Notes under the pieces: generated by a model
Told to the model about the DNA's origin: nothing
Database searches by the model: none
Seen by the model: the letters and a program-made list of their open reading frames with translations, nothing else
Translations under genes and position numbers: made by a program
Shown here: positions 30,896-40,098 of the stretch, one piece after another
How the letters are laid out: the number at the start of each line of letters is the position of its first letter
Numbering within the stretch: position 1 is the stretch's first letter
Source: Candidatus Pacearchaeota archaeon
GTDB taxonomy: Archaea; Nanobdellota; Nanobdellia; Pacearchaeales; GW2011-AR1
Reading direction: 5' to 3'
DNA length: 40,439 nucleotides
Assembly: GCA_017609085.1 (NCBI GenBank)
Contig: JAFCEO010000011.1
Coordinates: 1-40,439 of the forward strand

Positions 30896-32398
30896 ATGGG
30901 AAAATTATCTTGGAGAATCTGGTTATTAATCACTGCTCTTTTATTATCACTTTTAGCAATCAGTCCAAGTTTTGAATCAGGTGTTTTGATAAAATCTATT
31001 GAAAAAAATTCAACAGCTTTTGAATCTGGTTTAAGAAGCGGTCAAATAATAAAATCTATTAATGGGCAAAAAATAGAATCAATAGAAGATTTTTCTAAGG
31101 CCTTAGAAGGTTTTCCAACCAAGGAAAAAACAAAGTTAATTATTCAAACAAAAGAACAGGAATATATCTTGTTTACAAATAATACCCCTAAAATTACTGT
31201 AGATAAAATACCTCTTACAAAAATAAAATTAGGGTTAGATTTGTCCGGAGGCTCAAGAGCCTTAGTCAAGCCAGAAATTAAATTATCTTCTAATGAAATT
31301 AACGATTTGATAGCTGTTACAAGCGAAAGATTAAATGTTTATGGTTTAACAGACATTATAATAAGGCCTGTTTCAGATTTAGCAGGAAATAATTATATGC
31401 TAGTTGAAATTGCAGGAGCAACTCCTTCAGAACTCAAGGAACTTATTTCAAAACAAGGAAAATTTGAGGCAAAAATAGGAAATAAAACTGTTTTTGTTGG
31501 AGGAAAGAAAGATATAACTTCTGTTTGCAGAAACGATGCTTCTTGTTCGGGTATCGAAAGTTGCTTTTCAGTTCAAGGAGGACATGCCTGTAGATTCAGA
31601 TTTGTTATTTACCTTAGCGAAGAAGCCGCAAAAAAACATGCAGAAATAACAAAAAGTTTAGGAGTTAATATAACTGACCCAAGATATTTAGATAGAAAAT
31701 TAAATTTATATTTAGATGACAAATTAGTAGATTCCCTATTTATCTCCAAAGATTTGAAAGGGAGAGAAGCAACACAAATTTCAATTCAGGGTTCTGGTAT
31801 TGGAAAAACAAGACAAGAAGCTTTAGAAAATGCAAAACAAAATATGCATAAACTACAGACAATTCTAATAACTGGCTCTTTACCTTATAAACTAGAAATT
31901 GTTAAACTTGATACAATCTCTCCTCTTTTAGGAGAAAAATTTCTTTACTCAATTTTTTTAGCAGGATTATCTGCCATTTTTGCAGTAGCTTTTATTGTTT
32001 TTGTAAGATATAGAAAAATTAAAGTTTCTTTAGCTTTGCTTTTCACTTCTTTTTCAGAAGTGCTAATTATTTTGGGAATTGCTTCTTTTATTCATTGGAA
32101 TTTAGATTTACCAAGCATAGCAGGAATACTTGCAGTTATAGGAACCGGTGTAGACCAACAGATAGTCATTTTAGACGAATCAAGAACAAAAAAATTAAGT
32201 ATAAAAGAAAGACTAAAAAGAGCTTTGTTTATTATAATTTCTGCTTATTTCACCTCTCTTGTGTCACTTTTACCTTTATGGTGGGCAGGAGCTGGCCTCT
32301 TGAAAGGTTTTGCAGTTACAACAATCATTGGAATAACCTCTGCTGTTCTGATAACAAGACCTGCTTTTGCTGATATAATAAAAAGAATCGAAGAATAA
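30896..32398 (+). CDS. secD: Protein translocase subunit SecD with PDZ-like insert
   Basis: 500 residues from the ATG at 30896, eight bases after GGAGG, which lies in the end of secF. After the first membrane helix (about 7-24) comes a PDZ-like domain, about residues 25-95 (GVLIKSIEKNSTAFESGLRS, IIKSINGQKIESIEDFSKAL). The SecD signature LGLDLSGGSRALVKPE follows. A cysteine-containing loop (CRNDASCSGIESCF) lies in the outer domain. The C-terminal helices carry IAGILAVIGTGVDQQIVILDE, the D-motif of RND-type SecD. Confidence 0.95.
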   Translation: MGKLSWRIWLLITALLLSLLAISPSFESGVLIKSIEKNSTAFESGLRSGQIIKSINGQKIESIEDFSKALEGFPTKEKTKLIIQTKEQEYILFTNNTPKITVDKIPLTKIKLGLDLSGGSRALVKPEIKLSSNEINDLIAVTSERLNVYGLTDIIIRPVSDLAGNNYMLVEIAGATPSELKELISKQGKFEAKIGNKTVFVGGKKDITSVCRNDASCSGIESCFSVQGGHACRFRFVIYLSEEAAKKHAEITKSLGVNITDPRYLDRKLNLYLDDKLVDSLFISKDLKGREATQISIQGSGIGKTRQEALENAKQNMHKLQTILITGSLPYKLEIVKLDTISPLLGEKFLYSIFLAGLSAIFAVAFIVFVRYRKIKVSLALLFTSFSEVLIILGIASFIHWNLDLPSIAGILAVIGTGVDQQIVILDESRTKKLSIKERLKRALFIIISAYFTSLVSLLPLWWAGAGLLKGFAVTTIIGITSAVLITRPAFADIIKRIEE

Positions 32399-32482
32399 AC
32401 CACTAAACAACCTATTCTTAATTTAAAAATATTTTAATTTACATAAATATTTATAAATTAACAAATCATAGATACTTAAAAA

Positions 32483-33202
32483 ATGAAAGCAATAATAATG
32501 GCAGGTGGTTTTGCAAAAAGACTTGGCTTAGAAAACAAGTCTAAATGTTTAATAGAAGTAGGAGGAAAACCGATAATAGATTATACTATAGACAAGTTAA
32601 ATGAAATTCCTGAACTGGACGAAGTAATTGTAATAACTAACGATGTATTTTATAATGATTTTGTTAAATGGGCTAAAAATAAAGAAAATGTTAGAGTCGT
32701 TAGTGATGGAGGGACCTCTGAAGAATCAAAGAAAGGAGCACTAACATCATTTTTAGATTTTTTAGATAAGGAAAATATAGATGATGATATTTTTTGGGCA
32801 GGAGCGGACAACTTTTTTCTGTTTTCCTTGAAAAAAGCTTATGATGTCTTTAAAAATGAAGATAAGAATTTGGCTATCTTTTATGATATAAATGACAAAG
32901 AAAAAGCAAAAAATTTTGGAGCAGCTTTAGTCGAGAATAATATTATTGTGGACTTTGAAGAAAAACCCTCCTTGCCTAAATCTACAATAATCTCTGCCTG
33001 TATGTATTTTATTAAAAAAGATACTCTCCCTTTAGTAAAAGAATTAAGAAAAAGCGAGAAAGATAGAGATAATATGGGTATTGTCATCTCACAATTATGT
33101 AAAAAAGTTCCTGTTTATGCATACATAGTAGCGGAAGGAAATATTGATATAGGTTCAAAAGAAGCTTTAGAAAGAGCTAAACAAGAAGCTTTAAAACTCT
33201 GA
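32483..33202 (+). CDS. Sugar-phosphate nucleotidyltransferase (RmlA-like)
   Basis: 239 residues. IIMAGGFAKRLGLENKSKC is the NTP-binding start (usual GxGxR-like loop plus Lys), VGGKPIIDYTIDKL follows, FWAGADNFFLFSL carries the metal-binding Asp, and VDFEEKPSLPKST is the substrate-side signature. With RmlB- and DegT-like genes nearby it could make dTDP-glucose, but GDP- or UDP-sugar products cannot be excluded. TATA-like ATATTTATAAAT lies about 30 bases before the ATG. Confidence 0.87.
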   Translation: MKAIIMAGGFAKRLGLENKSKCLIEVGGKPIIDYTIDKLNEIPELDEVIVITNDVFYNDFVKWAKNKENVRVVSDGGTSEESKKGALTSFLDFLDKENIDDDIFWAGADNFFLFSLKKAYDVFKNEDKNLAIFYDINDKEKAKNFGAALVENNIIVDFEEKPSLPKSTIISACMYFIKKDTLPLVKELRKSEKDRDNMGIVISQLCKKVPVYAYIVAEGNIDIGSKEALERAKQEALKL

Positions 33203-33263
33203 ATTCTCAATATGTATTTAATCATACGAAACCTTTTTAAACAATCAAGATAGATAGACTAAA

Positions 33264-34091
33264 ATGGAAACCAACTATGATAATGCAAGAAGCTCTAAAT
33301 ATGGAAAAGAAATCTCCTTTTTGCTCGAAACAGAAATCCCTTTTACACCAACCCAAGTAACAATGAAAGCAATTTCCTCAACATTCAGCATGTCGGAAGA
33401 GTTAGCCGAAGAGGTGAGGAGGAAATGGGAAGAAAAGGGATGGGGGCCTGATGGAATGAAATGGAGATATGAAGGCTATAAAATTTCTCAGGATAATGGA
33501 CTAGAACTATTTGTAAGTCCCATAATGTATAGTTGGCATAATATTTTAAGGGACAAAAAGGGCATGCCATATGATTTTTATCCAACCCCTCTTACTGTAA
33601 ATTCGATTCAAGAAACACTGGATGAAAAAATAGCTATCGCTGTTCGCGGGAAAAAATCTGATCAAAGAGGTCTTTGCTTTTTGGGTTCAGGTTTTATAGA
33701 CAGACTGGCTGGCGATGCAATAGGAACCTCTCTTCTTTATACACCCTTTGATGCGGCTAATCAAGAATGTTCTGAAGAAACATCTTATGATGTTCCTGTA
33801 GCAGAGAGTGGATTTGACATACAAAACGCAACAATGCTTGGGCTAGTTCGCGGGAGTAATACTGATGTGGCAACAATTATTCATGTACCTTTAAATGTTT
33901 CTAGCGATAAAGTTCATTTGAGGGCTGAAAATGGAGAACATGACGATTTATTTTTTCTTTCAACAGATGAAAGCTCCCTTATCAATTTTCTTGAGAAGAA
34001 AGGTGTAGAGAATGCAAGGGCGGCGGACCATCTTTTAGGAGGAATTGAACTTTATCTTATACACAGATATCATAAAAATACTTTAAAATAA
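33264..34091 (+). CDS. Nudix-like hydrolase, divergent
   Basis: 275 residues. FDAANQECSEETSYDVP resembles the core of a Nudix box (R-E-x2-E-E), but the usual Arg is replaced by Gln and the preceding glycine is displaced by a longer insert (GSGFIDRLAGDAIGTSLLYT). Divergence makes catalysis uncertain. The surrounding beta-strand text (ELFVSPIMYSW, IAIAVRGKK, TIIHVPLNV) fits a Nudix fold. CTTTTTAAAC about 27 bases before the ATG suggests a leaderless transcript. Confidence 0.5.
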   Translation: METNYDNARSSKYGKEISFLLETEIPFTPTQVTMKAISSTFSMSEELAEEVRRKWEEKGWGPDGMKWRYEGYKISQDNGLELFVSPIMYSWHNILRDKKGMPYDFYPTPLTVNSIQETLDEKIAIAVRGKKSDQRGLCFLGSGFIDRLAGDAIGTSLLYTPFDAANQECSEETSYDVPVAESGFDIQNATMLGLVRGSNTDVATIIHVPLNVSSDKVHLRAENGEHDDLFFLSTDESSLINFLEKKGVENARAADHLLGGIELYLIHRYHKNTLK

Positions 34092-34248
34092 ACTTATTTC
34101 TAAATCCTCTCTATTTCATTAAAACCTCCTTTAAATTAGATACAATTAAAGATCATAATCTTTAGTTCTCCTTGCTTTGAAGAAATTAAAATTCATTAAT
34201 CTTTCCAGAAATAGAATAATTTATAAATCTTTATTTATTCGTATTTCT

Positions 34249-35112
34249 ATGGAACCTTTAGTATCAGCTGTTATCCCTACATACAACGAAGAAAAAGATG
34301 TTGCGAGATGTATAGAAAGTTTGTCTAAACAATCATATAAGAATATGGAGATAGTGTTTGTTGATAGTTCAACAGATAAAACTTATGACGTAATTAAAGA
34401 GTTCCAAAAAAAGAACTTACTTAACATCAAAGTTTTTAAACAACCTCTTTCAGGAACTGGAAGGGCGAGGAATTTTGGCGTTAAAAAAGCAAAAGGGAAA
34501 ATTATTCTTTTCGTTGATGCTGATATGACTTTTGACAAAGATTATGTTAAAAATCTTATAAAACCGATTTTACAAGATAAGACAGGCAAGATAATCGGGA
34601 CAACGCACGATTATGAGATTGCTGTAAATACAGACAACATATGGAGTGCTATGTGGGGAAAAGTGAGAGTAAGTAAAAAAAATGCAAATAATGTTCCTAT
34701 TTTTAGAGCAATAAGAAAAGATAAATTTCTCGAACTTGGCGGAATAGACCCGAAATACGGATATGCAGATGACCAGACTTTTTGGTTTAAATTTAAAATA
34801 AAGCCAGTAGTTGCAAAGAATACTACATGCTATCATCGAAACCCTTCTTCTTTAAAAGAAACATTTAAACAGGCAAGATGGATTGGCACTTCTTGGAAGG
34901 AAAAATGGAAAATTTTTAAAGTCCCTTTATTGAGCCATGTTCTTGTTCTATTTTTATTTTTAGCACTACCTTTGATAGTTTTCTTTAGAGCCCTCAAAAA
35001 GTCACCAGTAAAAACATCTTTTAAAAACAGATTTAAATTTTATTTTTTTAAGTTTAAAGGATATTTCACAGGATTGGCAAGGGCAGTTTTTCTTAATAAG
35101 ACTTGGCAATAA
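34249..35112 (+). CDS. Family 2 glycosyltransferase
   Basis: About 287 residues. VSAVIPTYNEEKDVARCIESL, GTGRARNFGVKKAKGKIILFVDADM (DAD motif) and YADDQTFWFKFKIK (ED/DDQ-like region) define a GT-A fold of family GT2. A C-terminal hydrophobic segment (LLSHVLVLFLFLALPLIVFF) anchors it to the membrane. I start at the ATG at 34249 because a TATA box (TTTATAAA at about 34220) lies 25 bases upstream and homologues start here; an upstream in-frame ATG at 34177 would include this TATA box. Probably acts on a lipid-linked sugar. Confidence 0.9.
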   Translation: MEPLVSAVIPTYNEEKDVARCIESLSKQSYKNMEIVFVDSSTDKTYDVIKEFQKKNLLNIKVFKQPLSGTGRARNFGVKKAKGKIILFVDADMTFDKDYVKNLIKPILQDKTGKIIGTTHDYEIAVNTDNIWSAMWGKVRVSKKNANNVPIFRAIRKDKFLELGGIDPKYGYADDQTFWFKFKIKPVVAKNTTCYHRNPSSLKETFKQARWIGTSWKEKWKIFKVPLLSHVLVLFLFLALPLIVFFRALKKSPVKTSFKNRFKFYFFKFKGYFTGLARAVFLNKTWQ

Positions 35113-36171
35113 TTACTTTTCTGTCTTCTTTAAATCTAAGTCAAAACACTCATAACCTCTAGCTTCCAATATTCTCCTTACCATTTCCCTGTCCTCTTTA
35201 GATTTGCAAACAAACTGAGCGGCTCCATCTCCTCCGCTTCCCACCCCTTTACCTCCATAAATAAAATCCTGAATCTCTGGAAGAGAAAGAATTTGGTGGA
35301 GTTCTGGAGCCTCTAGTTCTTCAGGGCATGCAGGTTTTAAGTATGTGTCGAATTTTCTTTGTGCTTCTTTCATAAGCTTTCCCAATCTTTCAACATCTCC
35401 TTCTTTTATAGATTCTATTGCTCTTAATACAATATGTTTGTTTATTGGTCCAAGATAGTCATGTATCTGTTTTTCGATATCATTTGTTGGAAAAGGAAAT
35501 CCTCTACTTAAATCTGTAAGAATCTTTACGGTATTTTTCCCTCTTTTTAAGCTAACAGCTATAAGATAAATATCTTCTCCGACTTCTAATTCTTCTACAG
35601 AAATTTTATCCCCATCAAAAATCATTACAACAGGTTTATTGTATGCACAAGCTTGGTCCATCCTTCCGCATCTTGATGGAGTGGTAGTCTCTCCAAAATA
35701 TGCTAAATCCATTATTCTCCTCGGTGTCCAATCAAAACCATACACTTCCTTAAATGCTTTTGCTATTAATACACAAACAGAAGCTGATGAAGAAAGACCC
35801 TTTTTAATCGGTAAAGTAGTTTTGTAATTTTCTATTTCTATACCATTAGTTCGACAATTGTTATGTCCAGCCACTATCTCGTGAGCAACTCCTGCAATAT
35901 AACTAAATAGCTCTCCTTTCTCTGCTTCCTTTATTAATTTAGCCGTGTTTAATTCTGTTTCAAATAATTCGTTAGACAGAGTAGATTTAAATCTAAAAAC
36001 AGGCTCTTGAATTTTCCTCGCTCTTGCATATATTCCCTGATTTGTCGGAGCCACTATTGTAAAACCTTTCTCGATTTCGGGATTCTGCCTTCTGTGACCT
36101 CCTGCCCAATCAGAATGCTCTCCAAAGAGGCAGATTCTTCCCGGAACAAACAACTCTATTTCTTTTTCCAT
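35113..36171 (-). CDS. GHMP-family sugar kinase
   Basis: 352 residues. FVPGRICLFGEHSDWAGG is the galactokinase-like start, TLPIKKGLSSSASVCVLIAK the ATP-binding GLSSSAS loop, and GGKGVGSGGDGAAQF the third GHMP motif. MDQACAY carries the likely catalytic region. The best fit is a galactokinase, glucuronokinase or L-arabinokinase-like enzyme; the substrate cannot be fixed. TATA box (CTTTTTATATAGG, minus strand) about 25 bases upstream. Convergent with the glycosyltransferase gene, no gap. Confidence 0.88.
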   Translation of the reverse strand: MEKEIELFVPGRICLFGEHSDWAGGHRRQNPEIEKGFTIVAPTNQGIYARARKIQEPVFRFKSTLSNELFETELNTAKLIKEAEKGELFSYIAGVAHEIVAGHNNCRTNGIEIENYKTTLPIKKGLSSSASVCVLIAKAFKEVYGFDWTPRRIMDLAYFGETTTPSRCGRMDQACAYNKPVVMIFDGDKISVEELEVGEDIYLIAVSLKRGKNTVKILTDLSRGFPFPTNDIEKQIHDYLGPINKHIVLRAIESIKEGDVERLGKLMKEAQRKFDTYLKPACPEELEAPELHQILSLPEIQDFIYGGKGVGSGGDGAAQFVCKSKEDREMVRRILEARGYECFDLDLKKTEK

Positions 36172-36222
36172 TTTACAAATGTAAATAACCTATATAAAAA
36201 GTTTTGGTATAAAAAGTTTTAG

Positions 36223-37212
36223 TTACTTAAATCTATTAAATCTAGCCTTATCTTTCAGTTTTAGCCACCACTCTTTATTTTTTTTATACCATTTGATTGT
36301 TTCTATTATCCCTTTCTCAAAATTATATACTGGCCACCATCCTAACTCTGTTTTTATTTTTTCTGGATTAATGGCATATTTTCTATCATGTCCTGGTCTG
36401 TCTTTAACAAATTCTATCCTTTCTTCCCCTAAACCAAACTCCTTCAATATTCTTTTTACAACATCTATGTTTTTCTTTTCACATTCCGCTCCGATACAAT
36501 ACCTTTCTCCGAGTTTTCCCTTTTGCAATATGAGATCAACGGCAGAGCTATGGTCGTCTACAAAAATCCAATCCCTAACATATAAGCCATCACCATAGAG
36601 CGGAACTTTCTTGCCTTCTATTAAATTAGTTATACAAAGAGGAATAAATTTTTCTGGAAACTGGTAGGGGCCATAGTTATTTACAGAATTTGACAATGTG
36701 GCTTTAACACTATAAGTATGAAAATAAGCATTTACCAGATGATCTGCAGCAGCTTTACTCGCAGAATAAGGACTTCGAGGATTATAGGGGGAATTTTCAT
36801 TAAATTTTTTTTCGCTATCCAAACGTAAAGCGCCAAAGACTTCGTCCGTAGAAATCTGATGAATTCTCTTTTCGAATTTTCTGGCAGCTTCTAATAAAAC
36901 ATAAGTTCCAAAAACATTTGTTCTTAAAAATTCTGTTGGATCTGCGATACTTCTGTCAACATGTGTCTCTGCAGCAAAATTTACTATTATATCGACATTT
37001 CTAACGAGTTTTTCTACAAGTTCCTTGTCTGTAATGTCGCCTCTTACGAACCTATATCTTTTATCTTGCTCTATCTCTTTCAGATTATCCAAATTTCCCG
37101 AATAAGTAAGTTTGTCAAGATTAATAACTTCACAATCTCGATATTTCTTTAAGAGATATTTAATAAAATTGCTCCCCATAAAACCTGCTCCTCCTGTAAC
37201 TAAATACTTCAT
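36223..37212 (-). CDS. rmlB: dTDP-glucose 4,6-dehydratase
   Basis: 329 residues. NAD-binding VTGGAGFMGSNFIKYLL, LTYSGNLDNLKEIE, FAAETHVDRSIADPTEFLRT, STDEVFGAL, YSASKAAADHLV (catalytic Tyr/Lys) and YGPYQFPEKFIPLCITNLIEG are close matches to the RmlB family. It makes 4-keto-6-deoxy sugar from dTDP-glucose, the substrate for DegT-type aminotransferases such as the divergent neighbour at 37428. Confidence 0.93.
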   Translation of the reverse strand: MKYLVTGGAGFMGSNFIKYLLKKYRDCEVINLDKLTYSGNLDNLKEIEQDKRYRFVRGDITDKELVEKLVRNVDIIVNFAAETHVDRSIADPTEFLRTNVFGTYVLLEAARKFEKRIHQISTDEVFGALRLDSEKKFNENSPYNPRSPYSASKAAADHLVNAYFHTYSVKATLSNSVNNYGPYQFPEKFIPLCITNLIEGKKVPLYGDGLYVRDWIFVDDHSSAVDLILQKGKLGERYCIGAECEKKNIDVVKRILKEFGLGEERIEFVKDRPGHDRKYAINPEKIKTELGWWPVYNFEKGIIETIKWYKKNKEWWLKLKDKARFNRFK

Positions 37213-37427
37213 TTTATTAAAACATCTAAATTTATCCCTATTATGAATCTATTATTTAGTAAGATCTTTTTTATAAAATTTTTTGATAGTTCAACTATTT
37301 TTATTATTTCTTAATTTTTTAATTCAAGAAAACAAAGATGAAAAATCTCTCTATTTTTTACATTTAATTGTCATTCCTAATTACGGGTCAAAAAGATTTT
37401 TAAATATATTAGTTTTTGGGGTTGAAA

Positions 37428-38642
37428 ATGATTCCTGCAGTCAAAAGTGGAAAGCCCGCAATCGAAGGCGGAAAGCCGATAAGAGAAAAAAATAACTTTC
37501 TTGTTTTTGGAGCACCTTACATTGGGGGAGAAGAAATTGAAGAAGTTATTAAGACTTTAAAATCTTGTTGGATAGGTACTGGTCCAAAGGTTTTTAGGTT
37601 TGAAGAGGAGATTAGAAATTATCTAGGAGCAAAATATATAGTCGCTCTTAATTCATGCACTGCAGCACTCCATTTATCCATGATTGCTTTGAATATTGGA
37701 AAAGGAGACGAAGTTATAACAACTCCAATGACTTTTTGTGCAACTGCTAATGCAATTATCCATGCGAGGGCTAAACCTATTTTTGTCGACATAAACAGAT
37801 CTACTCTGAATATAGACCCAAATAAAATAGAAGAAAAAATTACAGAAAAAACTAAAGCTATAATTCCTGTTCATTTTGCAGGAAGACCTTGCGATTTAGA
37901 ATCCCTCATCTCTATAGCAGAAAAGAATAATTTATTCTTAATAGAAGATGCAGCTCACGCTTTAGGTGCAGAATATAATGGGAGAAAAATAGGCAATTTT
38001 GGTCATGTAACATGTTTTAGTTTTTATGTCAATAAGAATATCACTACCGGGGAAGGAGGATTGGTTTCAACAACAAATAGAGATCTTGCTGATAAGATTA
38101 GAATTTTAAGATTGCATGGAATTAGTAAAGATGCATGGAAGAGATTTTCTGATTCAGGTTATAAACACTATTTTGTCGAAGATGCAGGGTTTAAATATAA
38201 TATGACAGACATTCAAGCTTCTCTCGGCATACATCAACTTTCTAGAATAGAAGAATGGCACAAAAGACGGGTTGAGATATGGAAAGAATACGATAATTCT
38301 TTTCAAGATCTTCCTTTACAATTGCCTTTACCAGAAGAACCAAATACAAAACATTCTAGACATCTTTATACAATAATCCTCAAAACAGAAGAATTGACTA
38401 AATCTAGAGATTTTATTCTCCAAGCACTAGAAAAAGAAGGAATTGGTGTCGGAGTTCATTATACAGCCTTGCATTTACATCCTTTTTATAGAAAATTGGG
38501 CTACAAAAAAGGAGATTTTCCAAACGCAGAATACATTGGAGAGAGAACAATTTCTCTTCCTCTTTATCCTAAATTAACTGATGAAGATGTTAAGGATGTC
38601 ATCTCTGCAGTAACTAAAGTGCTAAATTATTATAAAAAATAA
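37428..38642 (+). CDS. DegT/DnrJ/EryC1/StrS family aminotransferase
   Basis: PLP-dependent sugar aminotransferase, 404 residues. ALNSCTAALHLSMIALNI, TTPMTFCATANAIIHARAKP, VHFAGRPCDLESLISIAEK, IEDAAHALGAEYNG and CFSFYVNKNITTGEGGLV (lysine at the PLP site, K in VNKNITTGEGG) are diagnostic. I start at the ATG at 37428, 25 bases after a TATA-like TTTTTAAATATATT; a TTG at 37416 is also in frame. Product probably adds an amino group to the RmlB keto sugar (inferred from neighbourhood). The 215-base gap before it holds the divergent promoters and a small ATAGTT-ACTAT hairpin. Confidence 0.93.
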   Translation: MIPAVKSGKPAIEGGKPIREKNNFLVFGAPYIGGEEIEEVIKTLKSCWIGTGPKVFRFEEEIRNYLGAKYIVALNSCTAALHLSMIALNIGKGDEVITTPMTFCATANAIIHARAKPIFVDINRSTLNIDPNKIEEKITEKTKAIIPVHFAGRPCDLESLISIAEKNNLFLIEDAAHALGAEYNGRKIGNFGHVTCFSFYVNKNITTGEGGLVSTTNRDLADKIRILRLHGISKDAWKRFSDSGYKHYFVEDAGFKYNMTDIQASLGIHQLSRIEEWHKRRVEIWKEYDNSFQDLPLQLPLPEEPNTKHSRHLYTIILKTEELTKSRDFILQALEKEGIGVGVHYTALHLHPFYRKLGYKKGDFPNAEYIGERTISLPLYPKLTDEDVKDVISAVTKVLNYYKK

Positions 38643-38726
38643 TATTAAATTTTATTCAAGTTAAAATATTTGATGTATGTTTTAATTTGAAAAAAGATTT
38701 ATAAAGAAATTCTTTTTTCTTTCACA

Positions 38727-39467
38727 ATGATTAAAAATCCAGACCTCACCATTGTACTTGCATGTTATAATGAGATGGAACATATTAATAAAAGTCTTTC
38801 TGAGTTAATTGATTTTTTAGATTGTACAAAATTTAAATATGAAATAATAATGATTGACGATTGTTCTAAAGACAAAACAGCAGAAGAAATTCCTAAATTA
38901 GCTAAAAAATATCCTCAAATAAGATTTTATCTTCATAAAAAAAATATTGGGAGGGGAGGAACGGTATCAGAAGGAATAAAGTTAGCCAGAGGAAAAATAG
39001 TCGGATTTTTAGATATAGATTTAGAAACTCCTCAATGGTATATATTGCCCGCTTATATATATATTAAAAAAGGATACGACTTAGTTACGGCACATAGAAT
39101 ATATAAATTAAGTATAAGAACTTTAATAAGAGCAATATTAAGTAGAGGATATAATTTTTTAACAAGAATTATGTTAAAAATTCCTTTTCAAGATACAGAA
39201 GCAGGGTTTAAATTTTTTAACAAAGAAAAAATTCTTTCTGTTTTAGAAGAAACAAAAGATAAAGGTTGGTTTTGGGATACAGAAATTATTACAAGAGCTT
39301 ATTATAAAAATTATAAAATAAAGATGCTCCCAACATTATTTATAAGAAAACCTTACAAAACCTCAACTGTAAAATTATTTAGTGATGGTGTAGACTATTT
39401 TAAGAAATTATTAAAATTTAGAAAAGAGATTAAAGCTATTAGAAGAAAGAGAAGCCAGAAAAAATGA
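38727..39467 (+). CDS. Family 2 glycosyltransferase (dolichol-phosphate-mannose synthase-like)
   Basis: 246 residues. LTIVLACYNEMEHINKSLSEL, IIMIDDCSKDKTAE, NIGRGGTVSEGIKLARGKIV and GFLDIDLETPQWY (D-x-D) place it in GT2, near DPM synthase-type proteins. DTEAGFKFF is also typical. No C-terminal membrane anchor. TATA box (ATTTATAAAG) 25 bases before the ATG, leaderless. Overlaps the methyltransferase gene by four bases (ATGA). Confidence 0.9.
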   Translation: MIKNPDLTIVLACYNEMEHINKSLSELIDFLDCTKFKYEIIMIDDCSKDKTAEEIPKLAKKYPQIRFYLHKKNIGRGGTVSEGIKLARGKIVGFLDIDLETPQWYILPAYIYIKKGYDLVTAHRIYKLSIRTLIRAILSRGYNFLTRIMLKIPFQDTEAGFKFFNKEKILSVLEETKDKGWFWDTEIITRAYYKNYKIKMLPTLFIRKPYKTSTVKLFSDGVDYFKKLLKFRKEIKAIRRKRSQKK

Positions 39468-40066
39468 AGAGCCCAATTTACTGGAACACAAGAATTTATG
39501 AGATTATTATGAAGCTTCTTTATGGTAGAACTTATGAGGGAAGATATAAAGCAATAGCAGAAGAAGTAAGAAACTTAGAAGTTCTGGACCTGTATTGCGG
39601 CGATTGTAAATTGGCAGATTTTGTAAAAAATTATAAAGGCGCCGATTTCAATAAAATCTTTATTAAAAGTGCAAAAAAGAGAGGTTTAGATGTGAGCTTG
39701 ATGGATATAACCAAAGAAAAAATACCAGAAAATGAGTGCATTGTAATGCAAGGAAGCCTGTATCAATTTATTCCAAATCACGAAGAAATAATTAAAAGAA
39801 TATTAAAAAGCGCACAAAAGAAAGCAATCATTTCTGAACCTTACATAAACTTAGCTAACTCAAAAAATAGAGTTGTATCTTTGATAGCAAAAATTCTTAC
39901 AAAGACATCTGAACCTTGCGATAAAAGATTTACAAAACAAGAATTAATCAATTTATTTAAAAAATATAATGTTACAAAAATAAAAGACTTAGGTAGAGAT
40001 ATTATGGGTGTTTTTGAAATAAAGTTCAAAAGAGATCGTGAAAAAGGAATATATAAGGAAATTTAA
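39464..40066 (+). CDS. Class I SAM-dependent methyltransferase-like protein
   Basis: 200 residues. VLDLYCGDCKLADFV is motif I of a Rossmann methyltransferase; KKAIISEPYINLAN resembles the later strand with a conserved acidic residue. The N-terminal YEIIMKLLYGRTYEGRYKAIAE is common in small membrane-associated methyltransferases linked to glycosyltransferases. Coupled to the upstream GT2 gene, so it may modify the same sugar or lipid. Confidence 0.8.
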   Translation: MKSPIYWNTRIYEIIMKLLYGRTYEGRYKAIAEEVRNLEVLDLYCGDCKLADFVKNYKGADFNKIFIKSAKKRGLDVSLMDITKEKIPENECIVMQGSLYQFIPNHEEIIKRILKSAQKKAIISEPYINLANSKNRVVSLIAKILTKTSEPCDKRFTKQELINLFKKYNVTKIKDLGRDIMGVFEIKFKRDREKGIYKEI

Positions 40067-40098
40067 TCAAACTTAAATAACGATTTTTTAAATAAAAA

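Noticed and set aside
34177-34248. Upstream ATG for the glycosyltransferase
   Set aside because: The segment contains the TATA box and matches no GT2 N-terminus; start at 34249 fits leaderless spacing.
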